From SHWB01 sp050246875 (GTDB lineage Bacteria; Pseudomonadota; Alphaproteobacteria; UBA6615), in contig JBFWVF010000007.1 of NCBI GenBank assembly GCA_050246875.1, forward strand, positions 255,146-319,145: a DNA stretch of 64,000 nt, in the 5' to 3' direction. Made by a program: the position numbers and the translations under genes. The notes beneath the pieces are model-generated. The model was given only the letters and a program-made list of their open reading frames with translations. It was not told the DNA's origin and did not search any database. Positions 37,660 through 45,837 of the stretch are shown piece by piece. Positions within the stretch are counted from its first letter, which is position 1, and each line of letters starts with the position of its first letter.

Positions 37660-38613
37660 CTACCCCAATGCGTCTCGCGGGTCGAAGGTCAGCTCGATCT
37701 CCCGCCACAGCTCGTAACGCTCCGGCGGCAGTTTCAGCGGATTGCAGCGGTCGTTCAGGACCGCGCGCCGGGCCGCGTCGGCGGCGGCCTCGAAGAAGCG
37801 GTCGAGCGCCATGCGCGCCGAGTCGAGGATGCGCGCGTCGCGCACCTGGCCCGACGGATCGAGGCGGATATGCACGCGCACGACGAGGTCGCGCGCCTCG
37901 CGGGCGCCGGTCGGCGGACTCCAGCACGGCTCGACCTGCTGGCGCACGGCGGCGCGCAGGGCGTCAATCTCGGCGATCGACGCCTGGGTGGTGGCCGGCG
38001 CCGGCGGCGTCGGCACCGGCTTGCCGGTGGTCGGCGCGGTCGCCTGCACGGCGGGCGCCGGCGTCGGCGTGCTGTCCTTCGCGGCCAGATCCTTGAGCAG
38101 GGTATTGAAATCGCGCTTCGGCGCCGGCGGCGTCGGCTTCGCCTGCGGCTTGGCGTCCACCCTTTCGGCGGCCTGCGGCGCCGGCTCCGGCGGCGGGGTC
38201 GGCTTGGCGGCGGGCGGCGCCGGCTCGGGCGGCGGCGTCGGACGGGCCTGCGGCGTCGGTGCCGGCGGCGGCGGTGGGGGCGGCGTCGGTTTGGCGGCCG
38301 GCGGCGCCGGGGGCGGCGGCGTCGGCTTGCTCACCTCGGGGGCTGGCTGCGGCGGCGGCGGCGGCGCGGCGGCCTGGCGTTGCGGCGCCGGGCCCTCGCG
38401 CTGCGCCACCGGCGGCGGCGGCGTCGTGATCTTGCCGATCGGCACGACCTCGATCGGTATGATGCGCGGCGGCGGCGGCGGCGGGTCGGAAAACAGGCGG
38501 GCGGCGCCGACCTGGACCATCACGATCAGCCCGACGTGCAGCGCTCCCGAGGCGACGGTGCCCCAGTGGAGGCCACGCTGGCGGCTGAGGGGACGGCCGA
38601 GGGCGAGGGTCAT
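37660..38613 (-). CDS. tolA: TolA/TonB-like energy transducer
   Basis: The 317-residue inner membrane protein has a single N-terminal span (about residues 20-36; VASGALHVGLIVMVQVGAA). The middle is extremely proline-rich (about 45-160) with many PTPPP and PEPAP repeats, and the C-terminal domain (about 225-317) contains VRVHIRLDPSGQVRDARIL. It connects TolQR to TolB and Pal. The middle is proline-rich rather than the long Ala/Lys helix of E. coli TolA, so it is more TonB-like in build. It overlaps tolR by 4 bases. Confidence 0.9.
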   Translation of the reverse strand: MTLALGRPLSRQRGLHWGTVASGALHVGLIVMVQVGAARLFSDPPPPPPRIIPIEVVPIGKITTPPPPVAQREGPAPQRQAAAPPPPPQPAPEVSKPTPPPPAPPAAKPTPPPPPPPAPTPQARPTPPPEPAPPAAKPTPPPEPAPQAAERVDAKPQAKPTPPAPKRDFNTLLKDLAAKDSTPTPAPAVQATAPTTGKPVPTPPAPATTQASIAEIDALRAAVRQQVEPCWSPPTGAREARDLVVRVHIRLDPSGQVRDARILDSARMALDRFFEAAADAARRAVLNDRCNPLKLPPERYELWREIELTFDPRDALG

Positions 38614-39050
38614 GGCCGGCGCGGCGCCTCCGCCGGCACCTCGGCGATAAGCGCCACCTTGGTGAAGCCGGATTCGGAGACCATGCCCATCACCTCCATG
38701 ATGCGCCCGTAGCTGATCGACCGGTCGCCGCGCACGAAGACGCGCAACTCGGGATTGGCGCGCGCCATGGCGCCCAGCCGGGCGGCGAGGCTCGCCTGCT
38801 CGACCTCGCTGTCCATCAGGAAGATGCGTCCGTCCTTGTCGATGCTCAGCACCAGCGGCTCGCGTTCCTCGCGAATCGGGCTCGCCGTGGCCTGCGGCAG
38901 GTCCACCGGCACGCCAACGGTCAGCAGCGGCGCCGTCAGCATGAAGATGACGACCAGCACCAGCATGACGTCGACGAACGGCGCGACGTTGATCTCCGAG
39001 ACCATGTGCGCGGAGCGACGGTGCCAGCGGCGGCGCAAGCGTCCGGCCAT
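38610..39050 (-). CDS. tolR: Tol system stator protein TolR
   Basis: The 146-residue ExbD/TolR-family protein has one membrane span (FVDVMLVLVVIFMLTAPLL) containing the proton-path Asp in NVAPFVDVMLVL. A periplasmic domain follows with LPQATASPI and VFVRGDRSISYGRIMEVM. With TolQ it forms the proton-driven motor for TolA. It begins 3 bases after the tolQ stop and overlaps tolA by 4. Confidence 0.96.
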   Translation of the reverse strand: MAGRLRRRWHRRSAHMVSEINVAPFVDVMLVLVVIFMLTAPLLTVGVPVDLPQATASPIREEREPLVLSIDKDGRIFLMDSEVEQASLAARLGAMARANPELRVFVRGDRSISYGRIMEVMGMVSESGFTKVALIAEVPAEAPRRP

Positions 39051-39053
39051 GGT

Positions 39054-39785
39054 TCAGCCCTTCTCGTCGAGCTGGCGCGACAGGATCGCGCTGAACTCGG
39101 CGCCGAAGGCCTCCAGCCGCTGCCCGTAACGGGCGATGCCGGCATTGAAGGTGTTGAAGGCGATGACCGCCGGAATGGCGACGACGAGGCCGAGGGCGGT
39201 GGCGAACAGCGCCTCGGCGAGGCCGGGGGCGATGACCGTGATGCCGGTATCCTTGGTCGCGGCGATGGCCTGGAAGCTGTTCATGATGCCCCAGACCGTG
39301 CCGAACAGCCCGACGAAGGGCGCCGTCGCACCGGCCGAGCCAAGGAACACCATGTAGCGCTCGATGCGCTCCATCTCGCGCAGCATGGTGACCTCCATGA
39401 CGCGCTCGATGCGGTCGCGCAGGCTTTCGCGCGATTCGCCATCGGTGGCGATGCCGCGCGCAACCGAGCGCCGCCACTCGCCCATGGCGGCGGCGAAGAC
39501 GGCCGACAGCGGATCGGTCGGCCGCGGTCCGATGCGGTCGTAGAGGTCGTCGAGCGAGCCGCCCGACCAGAAGGCGTCCTCGAACTGGTTGGCCTGGGCC
39601 GACAGCCGGCGCAGCCGCACCCACTTGTCGATGATGATCGCCCACGACCAGAACGATGCGAGGAACAGCAGGATGAGAACCAGCTTGTTGACGATATGCG
39701 CATGCAGGAACAGCGCGAGGATCGAAAAGTCGACCGCTTCCGCGCCGCCGGCCACATTGACCGTTTCTATGATGTTGCTTCCCAT
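39054..39785 (-). CDS. tolQ: Tol system motor protein TolQ
   Basis: The 243-residue MotA/TolQ/ExbB-family inner membrane protein has spans near 27-50, 145-170 and 180-205. FLGSAGATAPFVGLFGTVWGIM and APGLAEALFATALGLVVAIPAVIAFN are the family signatures lining the proton path. Its 5-prime end overlaps the ybgC 3-prime end by 19 bases. Confidence 0.97.
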   Translation of the reverse strand: MGSNIIETVNVAGGAEAVDFSILALFLHAHIVNKLVLILLFLASFWSWAIIIDKWVRLRRLSAQANQFEDAFWSGGSLDDLYDRIGPRPTDPLSAVFAAAMGEWRRSVARGIATDGESRESLRDRIERVMEVTMLREMERIERYMVFLGSAGATAPFVGLFGTVWGIMNSFQAIAATKDTGITVIAPGLAEALFATALGLVVAIPAVIAFNTFNAGIARYGQRLEAFGAEFSAILSRQLDEKG

Positions 39786-40303
39786 CGACCCCTGACTTCC
39801 GGTGAGCGGTTGGCGTTGTTACCGGCGATGGCCACGGACTCCGGCCTGCCGGGGGAAAGGGAGGGCACGAGGCGAGCGAGCGTCCGGCGCACATCGACAG
39901 GCACGCGGACCGGCCGCAGCCGGGCGTCGAGACAGACAATACGCACATCGAGGCGTGCCAGTTCCTCCGCCCCCCGCATCACGAGCTGGCGCGCCAGCAG
40001 GCTCGCCCCGCGAACCTCCAGCAGGCGCGAGCGCACTTCGATGGCATCGTCGAGCCGCGCCGGCAGGAGATAGAGCGCATTGCATTCGCGGACCGCGAAG
40101 ACGCAGCCGCTCTCCTCGCGCATCGCCGACTGGTCGACGCCGATCAGCCGCAGCATCTCCGTGCGGCCGCGCTCGGCGAAACGCAGGTAGTTGGCGTGGT
40201 AGACGATGCCCCCGGCATCGGTGTCCTCATAGTAGATGCGCAACGGCAGGACGTGCTCGCCGTCGACCAGCCGCCCGGCGAATGGCGGCGCCCGGTCAGC
40301 CAT
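39767..40303 (-). CDS. ybgC: Acyl-CoA thioesterase YbgC
   Basis: The 178-residue hot-dog thioesterase has the signature YYEDTDAGGIVYHANYLRFAERGRTEML, with the catalytic Asp in EDTDAGG. It is routinely encoded before tolQ. E. coli YbgC acts on short- and medium-chain acyl-CoA and associates with phospholipid enzymes. The C-terminal 20 residues run into the tolQ start. It overlaps ruvB by 8 bases, tying repair and envelope genes into one run. Confidence 0.94.
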   Translation of the reverse strand: MADRAPPFAGRLVDGEHVLPLRIYYEDTDAGGIVYHANYLRFAERGRTEMLRLIGVDQSAMREESGCVFAVRECNALYLLPARLDDAIEVRSRLLEVRGASLLARQLVMRGAEELARLDVRIVCLDARLRPVRVPVDVRRTLARLVPSLSPGRPESVAIAGNNANRSPEVRGRWEATS

Positions 40304-41360
40304 CGCCGGCCTCCGGGTCGGCGCGGCCAAGCAGGTCGAACTGCCGACCCGAGGGTACGGGCAGGCCGAGATGGCGCCAGCCGCCCTCGGCCATGACGCG
40401 GCCGCGCGGCGTGCGCGCGACCATGCCCTGCTGGATGAGGAAGGGCTCGACCACGTCTTCCAGCGTGTCGCGCTCCTCGGCCAGCGCCGCCGCCAGCGTC
40501 TCGACGCCGACCGGCCCCCCGGTGAAGCTGTTGGCGAGACAGTCGAGATAGCGCCGGTCCATCGAGTCGAGGCCCCGCGCGTCGACCTCCAGCCGGCGCA
40601 AGGCGTCATCGGCGAAGCCTGCATCGACCTCGTCGACACCGGCGACGGCGGCGAAGTCGCGCACGCGGCGCAGCAGCCGGCCGGCCACGCGCGGCGTGCC
40701 GCGGGCGCGCCGGGCGATCTCGGCCGCGCCGTCGGCGGCGAGCGGCATGTCGAGCATCCGCGCGCCGCGATGCACGATCGCCTCCAGTTCGGCCGGGCCG
40801 TAGAAGTCGAGGCGAAGCTGGATGCCGAAGCGTTCGCGCAGCGGCGTCGTCAGCAGGCCGAGCCGCGTCGTCGCGCCGACCAGCGTGAAGCGCGGCAGAT
40901 CGATACGCACCGAGCGCGCCGCCGGCCCCTCGCCGATGACGAGATCGAGCTGGAAGTCCTCCATGGCGGGATAGAGCACCTCCTCTACGGCAGGATTGAG
41001 GCGGTGAATCTCGTCGATGAACAGGACGTCGCGGGCTTCCAGGTTGGTCAGCACGGCCGCGAGATCGCCCGCGCGGGTCAGCACCGGCCCCGAGGTGGCG
41101 CGGAAATTGACCCCCAGCTCGCGCGAGACGATCTGCGCCAGCGTCGTCTTTCCGAGGCCTGGCGGGCCGTGCAGCAGGACGTGGTCGATGGCCTCGCCGC
41201 GGCCGCGCGCCGCCTCGATGAAGACCTGCAGGTTCTGCCGCACCGCCTGCTGGCCGACGAACTCGCCGAGGTGGCGCGGCCGCAGCGCGACATCGGCGCC
41301 GTCGCCGGGCGCTGCGGCGGCATCGACGAGGCGGTCGTTCGCGGCGCCGGCCCCGCTCAT
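40296..41360 (-). CDS. ruvB: Holliday junction helicase motor RuvB
   Basis: The 354-residue AAA ATPase drives branch migration with RuvA. It has Walker A GPPGLGKT, Walker B LFIDEIHRL, sensor 1 VGATTRLGLLTTPLRERFG and the winged-helix tail with RTPRGRVMAEGGWRHLG. Its start overlaps the ruvA stop by 4 bases. No SOS box was recognised before ruvC. Confidence 0.97.
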   Translation of the reverse strand: MSGAGAANDRLVDAAAAPGDGADVALRPRHLGEFVGQQAVRQNLQVFIEAARGRGEAIDHVLLHGPPGLGKTTLAQIVSRELGVNFRATSGPVLTRAGDLAAVLTNLEARDVLFIDEIHRLNPAVEEVLYPAMEDFQLDLVIGEGPAARSVRIDLPRFTLVGATTRLGLLTTPLRERFGIQLRLDFYGPAELEAIVHRGARMLDMPLAADGAAEIARRARGTPRVAGRLLRRVRDFAAVAGVDEVDAGFADDALRRLEVDARGLDSMDRRYLDCLANSFTGGPVGVETLAAALAEERDTLEDVVEPFLIQQGMVARTPRGRVMAEGGWRHLGLPVPSGRQFDLLGRADPEAGDG

Positions 41361-41977
41361 TTCGCCAGTTCCTTCAGCGCCGCCGGGATCAGCGCCTCGA
41401 CGGCGGCGTTGGCCGCGAGCGTGCGGCTGGCGCGGCTGACGGCGGCGAAGGCCTCGGCCCGACCGTAGCCGAGATTGACGAGGGCGGAGATGGCATCGGC
41501 GCTGGCGCCGCCCGCCGCTCCGGCAGCGCCGTTGCCGCCTCCGTCGGCGGCCGCGAGCGCGGCCCCACCACCCAGCGCCGCGACGCGCTCGCGCAGTTCG
41601 GCGGCGATGCGGGCGGCCAGGCGCGGCCCGACGCCGTCGGCGCGCGACAGTTGCGCCTTGTCGCCGGCGAGGATGGCGTTGGCCAGTTCGTCCGGCGACA
41701 GCGCCGACAGCACGGCCAGCGCGACACGCGCGCCGACGCCCTGCACCGTCGTCAGCAGACGGAAGCTTTCGCGCTCGCGCTTGTCGGCGAAGCCGTAGAG
41801 ATGAGGCAGTTCGTCGCGCTGGCGCATCTCGGTGTGCAGCGTGGCCGTGCCGCCGACCGCCGGCAGCTTGCCCAGCGTGCGGCGCGAGCACGACACCATG
41901 TAGCCGACGCCGGCGACGTCGAGCACGACGCCGTCCACCGCCACCTCGACAACCTGCCCGGCGAGCCGCGCGATCAC
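41357..41977 (-). CDS. ruvA: Holliday junction binding protein RuvA
   Basis: The 206-residue protein has the N-terminal OB fold (MIARLAGQVVEVAVDGVVLD), helix-hairpin-helix parts (LLTTVQGVGARVALAVLS and LSRADGVGPRLAARIAAEL) and domain III near 150-206 (SALVNLGYGRAEAFAAV), which contacts RuvB. An Ala/Gly-rich linker separates domains II and III. It overlaps both neighbours by 4 bases. Confidence 0.97.
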   Translation of the reverse strand: MIARLAGQVVEVAVDGVVLDVAGVGYMVSCSRRTLGKLPAVGGTATLHTEMRQRDELPHLYGFADKRERESFRLLTTVQGVGARVALAVLSALSPDELANAILAGDKAQLSRADGVGPRLAARIAAELRERVAALGGGAALAAADGGGNGAAGAAGGASADAISALVNLGYGRAEAFAAVSRASRTLAANAAVEALIPAALKELAK

Positions 41978-42468
41978 GCCGTCGCCTCCAGCCGCCGCGC
42001 GGTCGCGGCGTGATGGGCGTGGCAGATGGCGACCGCCAGGGCATCGGCGGCGTCCGGGCCGGCGAGCGTCACGCCGGGCAGCAGGCGGGCGACCATGTGC
42101 GCGACCTGCGGCTTGCCGGCGAGGCCGTAGCCGACCAGCGACTTCTTCACCGTGTTCGCCGGGTACTCGCCGATCGGGATGCCGGCCAGCGCCGGCACCA
42201 GCATGACGACGCCGCGCGCCTGCCCGAGCTTGAGCGTCGAGCGGGCATCGACGTTGACGAAGGTCTCCTCGACCCCCGCCGAATCCGGCCGGTAGGTTTC
42301 CACCACCTCGACCAGCCCGGCGTAGAGCAGGGCGAGACGGCCGGCGAGGTCAAGTGTTTCCGGCACGGCGATGACGCCGTTGGCGACGTGCGACAGGCGA
42401 TTGCCGACGGCCTCGATGACACCCCATCCGGTCCGGCGCAGTCCGGGATCGAGCCCGAGCAGCCGCAT
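41974..42468 (-). CDS. ruvC: Holliday junction endonuclease RuvC
   Basis: The 164-residue resolvase has acidic active-site residues in LGLDPGLRRTGWG (Asp7), in GVEETFVNVDA (Glu) and near the end in GPDAADALAVAICHAH (Asp pair). It resolves four-way junctions brought by RuvAB. It starts 30 bases after the yebC stop. Confidence 0.97.
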   Translation of the reverse strand: MRLLGLDPGLRRTGWGVIEAVGNRLSHVANGVIAVPETLDLAGRLALLYAGLVEVVETYRPDSAGVEETFVNVDARSTLKLGQARGVVMLVPALAGIPIGEYPANTVKKSLVGYGLAGKPQVAHMVARLLPGVTLAGPDAADALAVAICHAHHAATARRLEATA

Positions 42469-42498
42469 ATGGCCTGTCTCCCGCGCCAGCCCCGGCGA

Positions 42499-43251
42499 TC
42501 AGCCGGCGAGCCGCGCCATCACCGCGTCGTCGATCTCGAAATTGGACGACACCGACTGCACGTCGTCGCTGTCCTCGAGGGCATCGATCAGCTTCATCAG
42601 CGTCGGCGCCGTGTCCTCACCGACATCGACGCGGGTCAGCGGCCGCCACACCAGCGCCGCCTCGGCCGGCGCGCCGAGCTTCTCCTCGAGTGCCTCGGCG
42701 ACGGCCGCGAAGTCGTCCGGCCGGCAGACGATCTCGTGGCCGTCGGCGTCGCTCGCGACATCCTCGGCGCCGGCTTCCAGCGCCGCCTCGAACACGCTCT
42801 CGGACGAGCCGGCCTTGGCCGGATAGGTGATCTGGCCGACGCGGTTGAACAGGAAGGAGACGCTGTTGGTCTCGCCGAGGTTGCCGCCGTACTTGGAGAA
42901 AGCCGAACGCACCTCCGATGCGGTGCGGTTGCGGTTGTCGGTCAGCGCCATGACGATCAACGCGGTGCCGCCTGGCCCATAGCCCTCGTAGCGCACCTCC
43001 TCGTAGCGCGTCGCGTCGTCGCCGGCCCCGGTCGCCTTGGCGATGGCGCGGTCGATGCGGTCGCGCGGCATGTTGACGCCGCGCGCGGCGAGGATGGCAT
43101 TGCGCAGGCGCGGGTTCTGCGCCGGGTCGGGCAGGCCCGACCGCGCGGCGACCTCGATCTCGCGTGCGTGCTTGGCGAACACCTTGGCGCGCTTGGCATC
43201 CTGCGCGCCCTTCCGGTGCATGATGTTCTTGAACTGGGAATGGCCAGCCAT
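42499..43251 (-). CDS. yebC: YebC/PmpR-family protein
   Basis: The 250-residue protein begins MAGHSQFKNIMHRKGAQDAKR. It has GGTALIVMALTDNRNRTASEVRSAF, with the usual acidic C-terminal part. The family was annotated as transcription regulators, and more recent work links it to relief of ribosome stalling at proline stretches. Placement before ruvC is common. Proline-rich TolA is encoded nearby, though that may be coincidental. Confidence 0.95.
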   Translation of the reverse strand: MAGHSQFKNIMHRKGAQDAKRAKVFAKHAREIEVAARSGLPDPAQNPRLRNAILAARGVNMPRDRIDRAIAKATGAGDDATRYEEVRYEGYGPGGTALIVMALTDNRNRTASEVRSAFSKYGGNLGETNSVSFLFNRVGQITYPAKAGSSESVFEAALEAGAEDVASDADGHEIVCRPDDFAAVAEALEEKLGAPAEAALVWRPLTRVDVGEDTAPTLMKLIDALEDSDDVQSVSSNFEIDDAVMARLAG

Positions 43252-43371
43252 GGCCGTCCTGACCCCAAGATGTGTGGTTGTACGCCGGCCCTTATACCAG
43301 ATGGCGCGTGCGCCGGGTGAACCGGGCAGACAGCCTTCTCTTAGCGAAAGGCACGCGTCGCTAACAGCGGA

Positions 43372-44226
43372 TTATGTCGGGAGTCTGGCGGCAATGGCGG
43401 CCGGCACCCCGCCCTCCAGCGGCCAGGCCGGCGCGAGGCGCGGCCCGAGGCGCAGCGGCGCCACACGGCGGGCGAGGCCACTGCGGTCGTCGGTCTCGAC
43501 ATAGACGGCGCACAGCGTCCCCGGCCCGTCGGCCGGCACCAGCCTTTCGCCCGGCATCTTGCGGCGAAAGCGCTCGATGGCGAGGTCCTTGCGCAGGCCG
43601 ATCACCGAATCGTAGTCGCCGCACATGCCGAGGTCGCTGATGTAGCCGGTGCCGCCGGCCAGTACCTGGGCGTCGGCGGTCGGCACATGGGTATGCGTGC
43701 CGACGACGAGGCTCGCCCGCCCGTCGGCGACGAAACCGAGCGACATCTTTTCCGAGGTGGCCTCGCCATGGACGTCGATGACGATGGCGTCGACATTGGC
43801 GCCGAGGCGGTGACTGCCCAGCACGTCCTCGACCGCGCGGAAGGGATCGTCGAGGGCGTCCATGAACAGCCGGCACATGACGTTCATCACCAGCACGCGC
43901 TTGCCGCGCCGGGTCTCGTAGACCCCCCAGCCGTGGCCCGGCGTGCCGGGCGGAAAATTGGCCGGCCGCAGCAGCTTGCGATCGCCGCCGATGTAGGGAA
44001 TGACCTCGCGCTGGTCCCAGACATGGTTGCCAGTGGTGATGACATCGGTGCCGGCCTCGTAGAGCTGGGCGCAGATCTTGTCGGTGATGCCGAAGCCGTG
44101 CGCCGCGTTCTCGCCGTTGACGACGACGAAATCGAGCGCCAGCGCCTCGCGCACCGCCGGCAGCAGGCCGCATACCGCGTCCCGCCCCGAGCGCCCGACG
44201 ACGTCGCCGCAGACGAGAATTTTCAT
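43372..44226 (-). CDS. YmdB-type metallophosphoesterase
   Basis: The 284-residue protein of the YmdB (TIGR00282) family has metal-site motifs GDVVGRSGRDAV, NGENAAHGFGI, TTGNHVWD, DVHGEATSEKMS and GTHTHVPTADA. Homologues hydrolyse 2-prime,3-prime-cyclic mononucleotides and have di-iron centres. The start overlaps the formyl-THF cyclo-ligase stop by 4 bases. Followed by a 120-base gap before yebC in which no gene is seen. Confidence 0.9.
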   Translation of the reverse strand: MKILVCGDVVGRSGRDAVCGLLPAVREALALDFVVVNGENAAHGFGITDKICAQLYEAGTDVITTGNHVWDQREVIPYIGGDRKLLRPANFPPGTPGHGWGVYETRRGKRVLVMNVMCRLFMDALDDPFRAVEDVLGSHRLGANVDAIVIDVHGEATSEKMSLGFVADGRASLVVGTHTHVPTADAQVLAGGTGYISDLGMCGDYDSVIGLRKDLAIERFRRKMPGERLVPADGPGTLCAVYVETDDRSGLARRVAPLRLGPRLAPAWPLEGGVPAAIAARLPT

Positions 44227-44861
44227 GCGTTGTCCTTCACGCGCCAGGCGCCGGCCTCGGTGACGATCCAGTCGAGGCGTTCGTCGCGCGGGCCGACCGG
44301 CACGCGCGGCCGCAACTGCCCGGCGAAGCCGACGCCGACGGCGACGATGCGCTTCCTCGCCCGCAGGCCGCTGATGGTGCGGTCGTAGAAGCCGGCGCCG
44401 TAGCCGAGGCGGTTGCCCGCCCGGTCGAAGGCCAGCAGCGGCACCAGCAGCAGGTCCGGCTCCACCACCGGCGCGTCCTCGGCCGGCACCGGAATGCCCC
44501 AGACGCCGGTCGCCATGCGGTCGCCCGGCCGCCAGGCGCGGAAGGTCAGCGGCGTGCCGCGCTTGCCGGTCACCGGCAGGCAGAGGCGCAGGCCGGCGAC
44601 GGCGAAATGGCGCAGCAGCGGCGCCGGGTCCAGCTCGCTGTCCATGGCGACATAGCCCGAGGCGATGCGGCCCGGCACCAGCTCGCCGGCCAGCCCGTCG
44701 GAGGACAGGAAGCGGGCCAGCACGCCGGTCGGCGCGGCCATGCCGAGGCCGCTGGCCAGCGCCGCACGGTCGCGCTTGGCAGCCTCGCGCAGCGCGGCCT
44801 TCTCGGCGGCGAGATCGGCTTCCGTCAGGTCGGACACGTGAATTCCGGGTGCCGGGGGCAA
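44223..44861 (-). CDS. 5-formyltetrahydrofolate cyclo-ligase
   Basis: The 212-residue enzyme makes 5,10-methenyl-THF from 5-formyl-THF using ATP. The signature LGYGAGFYDRTI and the LLLVPLLAFDRAGNRLG element are clear, and the N-terminal KAALREAAKRDRAAL helix is typical. Many Proteobacteria encode it directly after zapA and 6S RNA, as here. The name fau or ygfA is used in other species. Confidence 0.93.
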   Translation of the reverse strand: MPPAPGIHVSDLTEADLAAEKAALREAAKRDRAALASGLGMAAPTGVLARFLSSDGLAGELVPGRIASGYVAMDSELDPAPLLRHFAVAGLRLCLPVTGKRGTPLTFRAWRPGDRMATGVWGIPVPAEDAPVVEPDLLLVPLLAFDRAGNRLGYGAGFYDRTISGLRARKRIVAVGVGFAGQLRPRVPVGPRDERLDWIVTEAGAWRVKDNA

Positions 44862-44871
44862 GGGTGGACGG

Positions 44872-45039
44872 TGCCAAGGTACCGGTGGCGGGGCAAGTCC
44901 ACCGAGACCTGCTTGCGCAGGTGGGCGCCGTGTGCCCGAGGCCAGAGCCAGAGGCAGGGACAGCTCCCTAGTGGAACATTAAGGTCCCCGGGACATGGTA
45001 CCGCCTGCCGCGTGCCCCAGCGACCGTCCGGGGCGGAAC
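44872..45039 (-). ncRNA. ssrS: 6S RNA candidate
   Basis: The 178-base gap between zapA and the formyl-THF cyclo-ligase gene is the standard 6S RNA locus. The minus-strand sequence folds well: a hairpin ACCTGC-GCAA-GCAGGT (44907-44922) with a GNRA loop, and outer pairing such as TGCCCC with GGGGCA (45013-45018 with 44890-44895) giving one long stem with an inner bubble. 6S RNA binds sigma70 RNA polymerase in stationary phase. Ends are approximate; no covariance search was run. Confidence 0.6.
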
Positions 45040-45384
45040 CTAGGCCGGCTTCCCGGCGCTGGCAACCGGCGCCGCCTTGCCGCCCTCGAGGCCGGCGGCC
45101 AGCGACTCGATGCGGCCGGCGAGGCGATCGAGCCGCCCGGCCATTTCCGTCTGGCGTTCGCCGCGCTCGGCCTCCAGTGCGTCCTTCATGTCGGACAGCT
45201 CGTCGGCGACCAGCAGCCCGGCCATCACCAGCAGGCGCGTGTCGCCGATCTGGCCGACCTCGCGCACCAGTTCGGCGACGCGGGCATTGAGGTACGACGC
45301 GAGCCCGATGAGGTGCTGCTCCTGCCCGTCCTCGCAGGCGATGCGGTAGTCGCGGCCGTTGATGGTGACGTCGACCTGAGCCAT
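45040..45384 (-). CDS. zapA: Cell division protein ZapA
   Basis: The 114-residue protein has the ZapA opening VDVTINGRDYRIACEDGQEQHLIGLASYLNARV followed by a helical coiled-coil part (LVADELSDMKDALEAERG). It binds and bundles FtsZ. It follows the small coiled-coil gene by 11 bases and is directly followed by the 6S RNA region. Confidence 0.93.
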   Translation of the reverse strand: MAQVDVTINGRDYRIACEDGQEQHLIGLASYLNARVAELVREVGQIGDTRLLVMAGLLVADELSDMKDALEAERGERQTEMAGRLDRLAGRIESLAAGLEGGKAAPVASAGKPA

Positions 45385-45395
45385 GCCGTGCCCCG

Positions 45396-45626
45396 TCAGG
45401 CGCCGGAGGCGGCGACGAGCCGCCGCAGCCGGGCGATGGCGGCGTCGAGGCGCGCGGCGGTTTCCGTGGCGGTGGCGGCCAGCGCCGCCTTGTCGGCGCG
45501 CAGCCGCTCCAGCTCGGCGGCGAGGCGCTGACGCTCGCCGGCCGCGCCGGCCTGCGCCGACGCCGCCCGCTCCAGCCGCGCCAGCGCCGCGTCGAGCCGC
45601 TGCCCTGCCTCGTCTATTCCGGCCAT
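45396..45626 (-). CDS. Small coiled-coil protein upstream of zapA (DUF4164-like)
   Basis: The 76-residue, nearly all-helical protein has heptads such as RLDAALARLERAASA and RLAAELERLRADKAAL. Small proteins like this are frequently encoded before zapA in Alphaproteobacteria and are thought to act at the division site, analogous to ZapB; this is by position and build. No signal peptide or membrane span. Confidence 0.75.
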   Translation of the reverse strand: MAGIDEAGQRLDAALARLERAASAQAGAAGERQRLAAELERLRADKAALAATATETAARLDAAIARLRRLVAASGA

Positions 45627-45837
45627 TTGCGCGCTGGTCCTGAAGCGATACGTGAAGTGCGCCGAAAGACTATGCGCGCCCCGGACAGGCGGTCAACCGG
45701 CGCGGCTGGGGATAGCCGCCCGGCTGTCACGAGAATCCATTGACGCCTCACGCCCCCCCATGCGATTTCCGGCCGCCGTCCGGGGGGTGCCGGGCGTGCC
45801 TCGCTTCTCGCCCCGCACAGACCTGCCGCCGGAGCCG

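Noticed and set aside
45652..45837. 62-residue N-terminal extension of transketolase
   Set aside because: Pro/Arg-rich with no match to transketolase; GGAG and ATG at 45838 give the standard N-terminus.
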